DNA from: Salinivirgaceae bacterium
GTDB taxonomy: Bacteria; Bacteroidota; Bacteroidia; Bacteroidales; SZUA-534
Length of the DNA: 53,216 nucleotides
Direction: 5' to 3'
Assembly (NCBI GenBank): GCA_016342715.1
Contig: JAEINW010000010.1
Location: 1 to 53,216 of the forward strand
Position 1 is the first letter of the stretch; every line of letters begins with the position of its first letter. Shown here piece after piece: positions 9,676 to 17,756 of the stretch. A program made the translations under genes and the position numbers. The notes under the pieces were generated by a model. That model searched no databases. It saw only the letters and a list, made by a program, of their open reading frames with translations, and was not told the DNA's origin.

Positions 9676-10341
9676 ATGGCCATCTACGATATTGAATCAT
9701 TAAGCTACGATGATTGGTACCAAAAACCAATTGGCAAATTCATTGATAAGCTGCAAACAAAATTAATTTTTGATGCACTAAAGCCAAATTCAGAAATGAA
9801 AATTTTAGATGTAGGTTGTGGTACAGGAAATTTTAGTATAAAACTTGCCAAACTTGGTTGTGATGTAATTGGTGTGGATGTTTCTGAAGCTATGTTAAAA
9901 AAAGCAAGAGAAAATGCAAATACAACAACTATTTCTTTTAAGAAAATGAAAGCAACTAAACTCAACTTTTCAGACAATTATTTTGATGCCGTTATTTCAA
10001 TTACTGCATTTGAATTCATTGAAAATAATCAATTGGCTTTTAACGAAATGATGCGTGTTTGCAAACCCAACGCTCCCATTATTATAGGCACTCTTCATAA
10101 AAATAGCAGCTGGGGTAATCTATATGAATCTGATGAAATGAGAAAGAATTCTATATTTAAATATGCTAAACTCAAATCAAAAGCAGATTTACAAAAATAT
10201 GATTCATTAAGTCTGATTTCCATATCAGAGTGTTTGCATATGAACCCAACTTTTATCGAAAAAGACTTTACATTAGAAAACGAACAACAATTAAAAAATC
10301 AAAATCCTGGTGGATTTATCTGCGGCTTATGGAAAAAATAA
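9676..10341 (+). CDS. Class I SAM-dependent methyltransferase
   Basis: A 221-residue methyltransferase of the Rossmann-fold class. Motif I 'ILDVGCGTGNFSIKLA' lies near residue 43, followed by an acidic residue at the end of strand 2 ('VIGVDVSEAMLKKA') and motif IV around 'FDAVISITAFEFIEN' near 105. It resembles UbiE/MenG- and BioC-type enzymes, but the substrate cannot be told from sequence. It follows acylphosphatase by two bases, and its 3' end overlaps the start of the next gene by 13 bases, which suggests translational coupling. A role shared with its neighbours is possible but unproven. Confidence 0.88.
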   Translation: MAIYDIESLSYDDWYQKPIGKFIDKLQTKLIFDALKPNSEMKILDVGCGTGNFSIKLAKLGCDVIGVDVSEAMLKKARENANTTTISFKKMKATKLNFSDNYFDAVISITAFEFIENNQLAFNEMMRVCKPNAPIIIGTLHKNSSWGNLYESDEMRKNSIFKYAKLKSKADLQKYDSLSLISISECLHMNPTFIEKDFTLENEQQLKNQNPGGFICGLWKK

Positions 10342-10586
10342 TATCAGCTGAACTTTCATTTTTATCTATTGGAAGTGAAAAATATCTTGAAGATATTGAG
10401 ATAGTTTTAAATATAATTAAAGCTACAAACCTTGAATACAAAATTGGTGTAATATCAACTTCGGTAATTGGTGAAAAATCAGAAGTATTAAAACTAATAA
10501 ATAAAATAGTAGACGAAATGGTCGAAATTTGCGGATTTCGATTCGACATTAAACTAAGCAACCTTTGTGGTTGCAATATTGAATAA
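10329..10586 (+). CDS. Small YkoF/thiamine-binding-like protein
   Basis: An 85-residue protein starting at an ATG inside the end of the methyltransferase gene. The open frame extends further upstream, but that part only shadows the methyltransferase. The pattern 'ISAELSFLSIGSEKYLEDIEIVL' at 4-26, a central 'GVISTSVIGE', and the ending 'KLSNLCGCN' resemble one ferredoxin-like repeat of the YkoF/MTH1187 (thiamine_BP, DUF77) families. In B. subtilis, YkoF binds thiamine pyrimidine precursors. Here the conserved final 'SNACP'-like motif appears as 'SNLCGC'. The assignment is by recalled family pattern, so the ligand is uncertain. It is probably co-expressed with acylphosphatase and the methyltransferase. 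Confidence 0.65.
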   Translation: MEKIISAELSFLSIGSEKYLEDIEIVLNIIKATNLEYKIGVISTSVIGEKSEVLKLINKIVDEMVEICGFRFDIKLSNLCGCNIE

Positions 10587-10596
10587 GCTGCCTTTT

Positions 10597-12537
10597 TTAA
10601 TCTTTTTGCGCTTTCATTTCTTCCAATTCATGTGTAAATTTTTCCCACTTATGCATCTCTGCATCTAAATTGTCTTTTAGTTTTTGGTATTCCTCAAAAA
10701 CCGATTGATCTTCAATATTTTCAGGATTAGCAAGCATTTGATCCATCGCTTCAATTTCAGTTTCGAAAGTCATAATTTGCGCCTCACTATCATCCACCAA
10801 TCTTTGAGCTTTACGAATTAGCTTGTCAATTTCTTTCCGCTCTTCGTATTTGAGTTTATTCCCACTTTGCTCTTTATTCTTATTTTCTGATGCTTTTTTC
10901 TTCGTAGCAATATTTAACTGATTGAAAGTTTCAATTTTCTTTTTATCCAAAAATTCCGAAACTCCGCCCAAATATTGTCGCATCTTTTTATCACGGAATT
11001 CATAAACTGTATTCACTACCCCATCTAAAAAATCACGGTCGTGAGTAACCAGAATTAAGCTTCCATCAAAATGCAACAAGGCTTGTTTTAAAATTTCTTT
11101 CGATCGTAAATCCAGATGGTTGGTAGGTTCATCGAGTACCAATAAATTAGCTGGTTCTAATAATAATTTCGCCAGCGACAGACGGGCTCTTTCTCCACCC
11201 GATAGTATACTTACTTTTTTGTCAATATCTTCGCCTCTAAATAAAAACGATGCCAAAATATCCCTAACTTTTGTACGAACATCTCCTGTGGCAACATCAT
11301 CGATAACCTGAAAAACCGTTTTATTATCGTCGAGCATTTCACTCTGGTTTTGAGCGTAATAACCAATCTTTATATTTGGTCCAATTTTTAATACGCCATT
11401 ATAATCGTGCTGTCCAATAATAACTTTCGAAAGCGTAGTTTTTCCTTCTCCATTTTTCCCAACAAAAGCAATTTTTTCTCCTTTTTCGAGTATAAAATCC
11501 AATTTATCGAGCACTAAATGATCGGCAAAGCTTTTTGAAAGCTCTTTTGTTTCAAGAACAATTTGACCCGAATGGGGCGCTGGTGGAAAGCGAAAATGTA
11601 TAGCCGAACGATCAATTTCATCGAATTCAATACGATCAATTTTATCTAATTGTTTTATGCGCGATTGCACTTGAACCGCTTTTGTGGCCTGATACCGAAA
11701 TCTATCAATAAACTGCTGGGTTTCATCTATCTTTTTTTTCTGATTCAAATAGGCCGATTTTTGCTGCTCCAACAACTCTTCACGTAACAGTAAATATTTT
11801 GAATACGAAACTTTATAATCATACACCTTACCCAATGATATTTCAATGGTTCGGGTGGTTAAATTATCTAAAAATGTTTTATCGTGTGAAACGACAACAA
11901 CCGCTCCTTCATAATTTTTAAGCATCTCTTCAAACCAGGTTATCGATTCAATATCCAAATGGTTTGTTGGCTCATCGAGCAATAAAACATCGGGTTTTTG
12001 CAATAACACTTTGGCTAATTCAATACGCATGCGCCACCCCCCACTAAATTCGCCAGTCGGTCGTTTAAAATCGCTGCGCATAAAACCTAAGCCCAATAGA
12101 GTACTCTCCAGTTCGGCCTCAATAGCACCCCCTCCTAATAAATTGAATCGATCGGTTTTTTCTGTTAAGCGATTAATTAATTCCAAATAATCAGATGATT
12201 CGTAGTCGCTTCTATCAGTAATTTCAATATTAATTCTTTTTATCTCTTTTTCGAGAGATAAAATTTCAGTAAAAGCCGATAATGTTTCCTTGTAAACCGT
12301 TTTTGTATCAGAAACCGTCATTTGCTGGGGCAAATAACCTAAAGTAGTATCTTTTGGAATGGCAATTTGTCCCTTTTCATAGGCTAATTGACCACAAATT
12401 ATCTTCAATAAAGTAGACTTTCCAGCACCATTTTTCCCCGTCAACCCTATCCTATCGCGGGGATTAATCAAAAAACTTATATCATCAAACAAAGGTGTTC
12501 CTGAAAACTCAACCGTTAACCCATTTACCGAAATCAT
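10597..12537 (-). CDS. ABC-F family ATPase (Uup/EttA-like)
   Basis: A 646-residue soluble ABC protein with two nucleotide-binding domains and no membrane segments, as in the ABC-F class that acts on ribosomes. NBD1 has Walker A 'GKNGAGKST' near residue 35, signature 'FSGGW' and Walker B 'LLLDEPTNHLD'. A charged linker with 'IKQLDKI' follows near 285. NBD2 has 'GKNGEGKTT', 'LSGGERARLSLAK' and 'LLVLDEPTNHLD'. The C-terminus, from about 545, is a lysine- and glutamate-rich coiled coil, as in Uup. A start seven codons earlier (12558) is possible, but a TACTTTTG box at 12556-12563 overlaps it, so the ATG at 12537 is preferred. Confidence 0.95.
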   Translation of the reverse strand: MISVNGLTVEFSGTPLFDDISFLINPRDRIGLTGKNGAGKSTLLKIICGQLAYEKGQIAIPKDTTLGYLPQQMTVSDTKTVYKETLSAFTEILSLEKEIKRINIEITDRSDYESSDYLELINRLTEKTDRFNLLGGGAIEAELESTLLGLGFMRSDFKRPTGEFSGGWRMRIELAKVLLQKPDVLLLDEPTNHLDIESITWFEEMLKNYEGAVVVVSHDKTFLDNLTTRTIEISLGKVYDYKVSYSKYLLLREELLEQQKSAYLNQKKKIDETQQFIDRFRYQATKAVQVQSRIKQLDKIDRIEFDEIDRSAIHFRFPPAPHSGQIVLETKELSKSFADHLVLDKLDFILEKGEKIAFVGKNGEGKTTLSKVIIGQHDYNGVLKIGPNIKIGYYAQNQSEMLDDNKTVFQVIDDVATGDVRTKVRDILASFLFRGEDIDKKVSILSGGERARLSLAKLLLEPANLLVLDEPTNHLDLRSKEILKQALLHFDGSLILVTHDRDFLDGVVNTVYEFRDKKMRQYLGGVSEFLDKKKIETFNQLNIATKKKASENKNKEQSGNKLKYEERKEIDKLIRKAQRLVDDSEAQIMTFETEIEAMDQMLANPENIEDQSVFEEYQKLKDNLDAEMHKWEKFTHELEEMKAQKD

Positions 12538-12555
12538 ATTGTAAAAATTTAAGCT

Positions 12556-12563
12556 CAAAAGTA
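12556..12563 (-). promoter_or_regulatory. -7 box of the ABC-F gene (TACTTTTG)
   Basis: Read on the minus strand, the box is TACTTTTG, a match to TANNTTTG. The leader to the ATG at 12537 would be about 12 bases. No clear TTG is seen 19 bases further upstream. Confidence 0.5.
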
Positions 12564-12620
12564 GAAAAGTTATTTCATGAATATTTAAAAAATTGCATGA
12601 AGTTTTATTTTGTCTTTATT

Positions 12621-12651
12621 TTGACAATGTGCATATTAAACAATATTTTTG
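12621..12651 (+). promoter_or_regulatory. Promoter of the patatin-like gene
   Basis: TTG at 12621-12623 and TATTTTTG at 12644-12651 are 20 bases apart. The box ends three bases before the ATG at 12655, so transcription would start at or just past the start codon. The mRNA would be leaderless or nearly so. Confidence 0.55.
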
Positions 12652-12654
12652 GCT

Positions 12655-14982
12655 ATGAAAATTCAATCAATAAAAAAACGAATAGTATTTCTTCTGATTT
12701 GCTTGTTTTCCCTAAATTCAGCATCTGCACAATCGGTTGGACTAGTGCTTAGCGGTGGTGGTGCAAAAGGAATTGCTCACATTGGGGTAATAAGAGCCTT
12801 AGAAGAAAATAACATTCCTATTGATTATGTTGGAGGAACATCCATTGGAGCCATTGTGGGTGCTTTATATGCAATTGGCTTTTCACCCGACGAAATGGAA
12901 GAACTTTTAACGTCAGAAGATTTTGAAAAATGGATTTATGGCTACATTGACATAAAAGAAGAATATTATTATAAACTTAAAGATGAATCAGCTTCATGGA
13001 TTGAAATTCCACTTGCCAAAATTGATGGCGATATAATTCCTCAATTACCTACAAATATTATTTCTCCAGAACAAATGGATTTGCGATTTATGCAATATAT
13101 GGAACCAGCCAATGCAGCAGCAAACTATAATTTTGAAGACTTAATGGTTCCGTTTTTTTGTATTGCTACCGATGTTCACAAGAACAAACCTGTTATATTG
13201 TCAAAAGGCAGCTTATCATCTTCCGTTCGCTCATCAATGACTTTTCCTGGATATTTTAAACCCATTATAATTGACAGCACCTTGTTATTTGATGGAGGTA
13301 TGGAAAATAATTTTCCAACCGATATCATGATAAACAAGTTTGCTCCTGACATTTTAATTGGCAGCAAAGTGGCATCGAACCCAAGCAAACCCAATGCAGA
13401 AGATATTTACGAGCAATTGGAAAATGTATTTATGAAATACACCAATTATAGCATGCCAAAAAATGGAATTCTAATTGAACCACAAGTTTCGGAATATGGT
13501 TTTCTCGATTTTAAAGAATTCGACACCCTAAGCAACAGAGGATATAGAGCGGCTATTGAAAAAATAGATTCTATAAAGAAAATGATTACCCGAAGAATAG
13601 ATACAAATCAAGTGAATCAAAAGAGAGCAGCTTTTAAGTGCAGCTACAAAAATTTTGTTTTTGAAAATATCTATATTACGGGTGTTAATGATGAAACTGT
13701 TGACTATATTTTAAAAAATATTAGAAGAAACAGAAGTCAACTTAGCTTTGAAGACTTCGAAAAGGAATACTTTAAATTATTATCTGATAAACTAATAAAA
13801 TCGATTTACCCCCATACTACTTTTAACCCCCTTACCAATACCTTTGATCTGTATTTAGATATAAGAATACAGAATGAATTTTCTGTTGAATTGGGTGGCA
13901 ATATTTCTTCAAATGTGCGTAATATGGGATATGCCGGAATCGATTATGTTTTCCAAAAGAAAAATATTTACAATTTGTCAGGGAATTTTATAATTGGCAA
14001 ATTCTACAACTCTATTCATGGTAAATTTCGTATGGATTTCCCTCCCAGAAACCTATCAAAAGATAAAACGCTATCTCCTTTTTATATTGATATTTCTGCT
14101 GCAAATAACAATTGGAATTTCTTTACAACAACCTCCGATTGGTTTGTTGATAAAGAATCACCTACAAAAGTTGAACAATCTGAATCACATTTTCAATCGA
14201 ATTTTGGTCGCCCCTTATATAATAGAGGTTTATTTTATTCGGGCTTTTCATACGGCCGATTAACCGACAATTATTTCTACACCAACATTGTAGAGCAAAA
14301 AGATGTTACCGACGAAACCATATTCAATTATTCAAGTGTTCATGCTACCTACGAATATAGTACCCTTAATTACAAAGAATACGCAAACAAAGGTAGATTT
14401 GTACAATTTCAAGCTCGTTACATTACAGGTCAAGAAATTTACACCCCTGGAACAACATCCATTCCATTTAATTCTAAAGAATTAAGTACCGGCCATTCTT
14501 GGTATCATTTGTCATACTCTCATACAAAGTATTGGAATTTAACAAAAACATTCACCATAGGAGGACGATTCGATGCTACCTACACCAACAAAAGTTCTTT
14601 CAGCAATTCAATGGCTACTTTATTAAATGCATATACATATCAGCCATTTCCGCAAAGCAAAGTGTTTTTTTTAGAAAAATTCAGAGCCCACTCATATGCT
14701 GCCATTGGCGCAATTCCAATCTTTCATTTGAATGAAAGAATTGATTTTAGAGGAGAAGTTTATGCTTTTCAACCCTATAAATACATAAGTATAAAAACAT
14801 TTACGCCATCGTACAGCAAGGCCTTCTCAACCCCTAGCGCTATGGCATCATTGGGGGCAATTTTCCACACGCCTTTAGGTCCACTTGCCTTAACTGCCAG
14901 TTATTTTATGAATGAAGAAACCAACTTCTATTATCAATTAAATTTTGGCTACTTATTATTTAATAAACGTGGAATTGACTAA
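12655..14982 (+). CDS. Patatin-like phospholipase with C-terminal outer-membrane barrel
   Basis: A fused lipid hydrolase and outer-membrane barrel of 775 residues. A signal peptide (to about residue 25, ending A-S-A-Q) precedes a patatin domain at about 28-290. The oxyanion loop 'GGGAKG', nucleophile elbow 'GTSIG' (catalytic serine) and the catalytic aspartate in 'DGGMENNFP' are all present. A POTRA-like stretch at about 325-405 and an Omp85-type barrel to the C-terminus follow, resembling PlpD-type autotransporters. A TTG six bases upstream (12649) is also in frame, but the ATG gives a normal signal peptide. It probably delivers or holds the phospholipase at the cell surface. Confidence 0.9.
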   Translation: MKIQSIKKRIVFLLICLFSLNSASAQSVGLVLSGGGAKGIAHIGVIRALEENNIPIDYVGGTSIGAIVGALYAIGFSPDEMEELLTSEDFEKWIYGYIDIKEEYYYKLKDESASWIEIPLAKIDGDIIPQLPTNIISPEQMDLRFMQYMEPANAAANYNFEDLMVPFFCIATDVHKNKPVILSKGSLSSSVRSSMTFPGYFKPIIIDSTLLFDGGMENNFPTDIMINKFAPDILIGSKVASNPSKPNAEDIYEQLENVFMKYTNYSMPKNGILIEPQVSEYGFLDFKEFDTLSNRGYRAAIEKIDSIKKMITRRIDTNQVNQKRAAFKCSYKNFVFENIYITGVNDETVDYILKNIRRNRSQLSFEDFEKEYFKLLSDKLIKSIYPHTTFNPLTNTFDLYLDIRIQNEFSVELGGNISSNVRNMGYAGIDYVFQKKNIYNLSGNFIIGKFYNSIHGKFRMDFPPRNLSKDKTLSPFYIDISAANNNWNFFTTTSDWFVDKESPTKVEQSESHFQSNFGRPLYNRGLFYSGFSYGRLTDNYFYTNIVEQKDVTDETIFNYSSVHATYEYSTLNYKEYANKGRFVQFQARYITGQEIYTPGTTSIPFNSKELSTGHSWYHLSYSHTKYWNLTKTFTIGGRFDATYTNKSSFSNSMATLLNAYTYQPFPQSKVFFLEKFRAHSYAAIGAIPIFHLNERIDFRGEVYAFQPYKYISIKTFTPSYSKAFSTPSAMASLGAIFHTPLGPLALTASYFMNEETNFYYQLNFGYLLFNKRGID

Positions 14983-15085
14983 CAAATCATTAGCTTTTAA
15001 TTACATATTTTACAATATAAACTGATACCATTGTATTTATGATAAATAAATAATTCCTATCTTTCTTTTAATAAAAAAGAAGAAT

Positions 15086-17311
15086 ATGCAGAAAAATCTT
15101 GTAAGCCCAACCGCTGGATTTGGCACCATGCCGGTATTTATGACTGCCATAAGCACCATACTGGGAGCAATTTTATTTCTTCGATTTGGATGGGCTGTAG
15201 GTAATATTGGGTTATTAGGCACCTTAGGAATAATAGTATTGGGGCATTTAATTACTATTCCAACCGCATTAGCTGTTGCTGAAATAGCTACCAACCAAAA
15301 AGTGTTGGGTGGGGGCGCCTATTATATTATTTCCCGATCGTTTGGATTAAATATTGGAGCGGCTATTGGTATTACACTTTATCTTTCGCAAGCAATAAGT
15401 GTAGCTTTTTATATTATTGCTTTTGGTGAAGCATTCGAGCCGATTATTAAATTTTTTAACGAATATTATGATATACTTATTCCAAAAAAAGCCATAACAC
15501 TCGGATCAATGCTTATCATATCTGCATTAATACTAACACGGGGAGCAAATATGGGAATGAAGTTTCTATATTTTGTGGTGGTTCTTTTATTTATTTCAAT
15601 AGCTATGTTTTTCTTCGGAAAATCATCAATTGAACCCTATCACATCGATTTCTATAAACATGTTGAAAACCCCAAAAGCTTTTTTTATGTGTTTATGATT
15701 GTTTTTCCCGCCTTTACTGGAATTGCCGCAGGCTTAGGTTTATCTGGCGATTTAAAAGATCCAAAAAGATCAATACCTCTTGGAACTATTGGAGCAACAG
15801 TGGGCGGATTAATTATTTACACACTTGCCGCATTTAAATTTGCAGCTTCAGCATCTCCTGAAGATTTAGTTACTGACCAACTAATTATGAGTAAAATAGC
15901 CACATGGGGACCAATTATCCCCATTGGTTTGGCTGCGGCTTGTTTGTCATCGGCATTAGGCTCTATTATGGTTGCGCCTCGCACCATTCAAGCCATTGGG
16001 CTTGATGAAATCTTCCCTAACCAAATGATAAATAAATGGTTTGCTAAGGGAAAAGTTAGAGATAATGAACCAGTGAACGCTTCATACATAACCATAATTA
16101 TTGCATTTATTTTTGTACTTGTTGGGGATATAAATTTTGTGGCAGAAATCATCTCCATGTTTTTTATGATTACATACGGAGCTATCTGTTTAATTTCATT
16201 TTTAGAGCATTTTGCTGCGGATACTGCTTACAGACCTACATTTCGATCGAGATGGTATTTGTCGGCAGTTGGAGCTGCATTATCATTTTGGGCGATGTTT
16301 AAAATGAATGCAAGTTATGCTTTTGCATCCCTTTTTATTATGTCGCTAATTTATATACTTATAAGCAGAACAAATAAAGACAAACGAGGACTTGCAAAAT
16401 TATTTAAGGGGGTTGTTTTTCAATTAAGCAGGCAGTTACAAATATTTGCTCAACGAGCCGATAAGGAAGATCGCGAAGTAAGCTGGAGACCCTTTGCCAT
16501 TTGCATTTCGTCAGATACTTTTAAACGTCGATCGGCATTTGACATTTTACGTTGGATATCCTACAAATATGGTTTTGGTACTTACATACATTTTATAAAA
16601 GGCTTTTTAAACGAGGACACCAATTTGGAATCGAAACAAGTGCTTAATAGACTTATTAATTTGGCTGCTGGAAGTAAAAACCGCGTTTATTTAGATACTA
16701 TCATTAGCCCATCGTACACATCAGCCATTGCGCAGGTTATTCAGCTAACAAACATTTCAGGTAAAGTTAACAACATGGTAGTTTTTGAATTCAGCAGAAC
16801 CGAACCCGAAAGCGTTAATGAAGTGTTGAAAAATTTTCAGTTACTCGAATCAACAGATTTTGATGTTTGTGTATTAAACACATCATACAAAAGTTTTGGT
16901 TATAAAAAAGAAATTCATGTATGGATTAGCTCCGAAGATTATGAAAATTCAAATTTAATGATTTTGCTTGCATATATAATTTTAGGCCATCCCGATTGGA
17001 AAAAGGGGCATATTAAAATCTTTGCGGCCCATCCGATTGCCAACATAAGTCAACAAAAAGAAGAACTATTAAAATTGATAAAAGCTGGGAGATTACCCAT
17101 TTCGCCTTCAAATATTAGCTTAATTCCAATTGAAGATTCTGAGAAGACTAAACAAACTATTGCAAGAAATTCAATTGATGCAGATTTGACCATTGTTGGC
17201 TTTAATTATCATGAAGCTGATAATATTGAAGCCGATGAATTATTTAATGGTTATGGCGATGTTGGAAATATTTTATTTGTGAGTGCATCAAAAGCAAAAG
17301 AAATAAAATAA
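15086..17311 (+). CDS. APC-superfamily cation-chloride/amino-acid transporter (SLC12-like)
   Basis: A 741-residue membrane protein. About twelve hydrophobic segments fill residues 10-430, beginning with the 'FGTMPVFMTAISTILGAILFLRFGWAVG' region that is typical of the Na-K-Cl cotransporter branch of the APC superfamily. 'FPAFTGIAAGLGLSGDLKDP' near 210 matches the conserved core of that branch. The remaining 300 residues are soluble and resemble the C-terminal cytoplasmic domain of SLC12 proteins. Transported ions are not determined by the sequence. It has its own leader and is followed by the nested palindromic region facing the convergent KamA-type gene. Confidence 0.85.
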   Translation: MQKNLVSPTAGFGTMPVFMTAISTILGAILFLRFGWAVGNIGLLGTLGIIVLGHLITIPTALAVAEIATNQKVLGGGAYYIISRSFGLNIGAAIGITLYLSQAISVAFYIIAFGEAFEPIIKFFNEYYDILIPKKAITLGSMLIISALILTRGANMGMKFLYFVVVLLFISIAMFFFGKSSIEPYHIDFYKHVENPKSFFYVFMIVFPAFTGIAAGLGLSGDLKDPKRSIPLGTIGATVGGLIIYTLAAFKFAASASPEDLVTDQLIMSKIATWGPIIPIGLAAACLSSALGSIMVAPRTIQAIGLDEIFPNQMINKWFAKGKVRDNEPVNASYITIIIAFIFVLVGDINFVAEIISMFFMITYGAICLISFLEHFAADTAYRPTFRSRWYLSAVGAALSFWAMFKMNASYAFASLFIMSLIYILISRTNKDKRGLAKLFKGVVFQLSRQLQIFAQRADKEDREVSWRPFAICISSDTFKRRSAFDILRWISYKYGFGTYIHFIKGFLNEDTNLESKQVLNRLINLAAGSKNRVYLDTIISPSYTSAIAQVIQLTNISGKVNNMVVFEFSRTEPESVNEVLKNFQLLESTDFDVCVLNTSYKSFGYKKEIHVWISSEDYENSNLMILLAYIILGHPDWKKGHIKIFAAHPIANISQQKEELLKLIKAGRLPISPSNISLIPIEDSEKTKQTIARNSIDADLTIVGFNYHEADNIEADELFNGYGDVGNILFVSASKAKEIK

Positions 17312-17756
17312 CCGAGCTTGTACAAAAAGAAGTTTGCCTATCCTTTAAAAACTAAAAACTAAAATAGAATGCTGATAAAATCGCTATACATCGGTCGAAT
17401 TAACCCGAAAAATTATGCTTCGCATGAGCTAAAGGTTCGGGACTTAATTATTACTCCCTCTGGTCGTGAGAACGCTTCGCTTGGTTGAGAAGCTGTTTGT
17501 GCTTGATTGACAACGTGTTGGTTTTAGAGCCTTAACTTATACAATAGCCCAACCGAGCTTGCGAGCTCAACGGAGTTAAAAGTGGGCTATGAATTTGAAT
17601 CTCAAAACGCGCAATAAACACAACAAAACCAACACTTTACGCAAACAGAATTTCTTTTCTCATGAATTATGGGGGTTAACATTATCAGCCTACCATCGCT
17701 TTTCAATTTAAAAGATACAATTGTAAAAGCATCTATTTTGCAATAACTTTTAAATA
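17312..17756. repeat. Nested palindromic element between convergent genes
   Basis: This 445-base region contains no gene. Its inverted repeats are nested: GCTGATAA (17371-17378) with TTATCAGC (17682-17689), TTAACCC (17400-17406) with GGGTTAA (17673-17679), GTGTTGGTTTT (17515-17525) with AAAACCAACAC (17625-17635), and ATAGCCCA (17544-17551) with TGGGCTAT (17583-17590). A local hairpin pairs CCCGAA (17404-17409) with TTCGGG (17436-17441), with ATGC-TTC-GCAT inside. The central AACCGA..GAGCTCAACG..AGTTAA (17551-17579) recurs at 47117-47146. AACCGAGCTTG also occurs at 17310-17320. It looks like a miniature mobile or REP-like element. Confidence 0.65.

Noticed and set aside
10230-10328. Upstream part of the open frame for the YkoF-like protein
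   Set aside because: These codons lie inside the methyltransferase gene in another frame, and the family begins at the ATG at 10329.
17455-17600. A possible tRNA or riboswitch in the 17.4 kb gap
   Set aside because: No cloverleaf, no TTC-like T-arm, and no known riboswitch core could be found; the pairing is nested palindromes.
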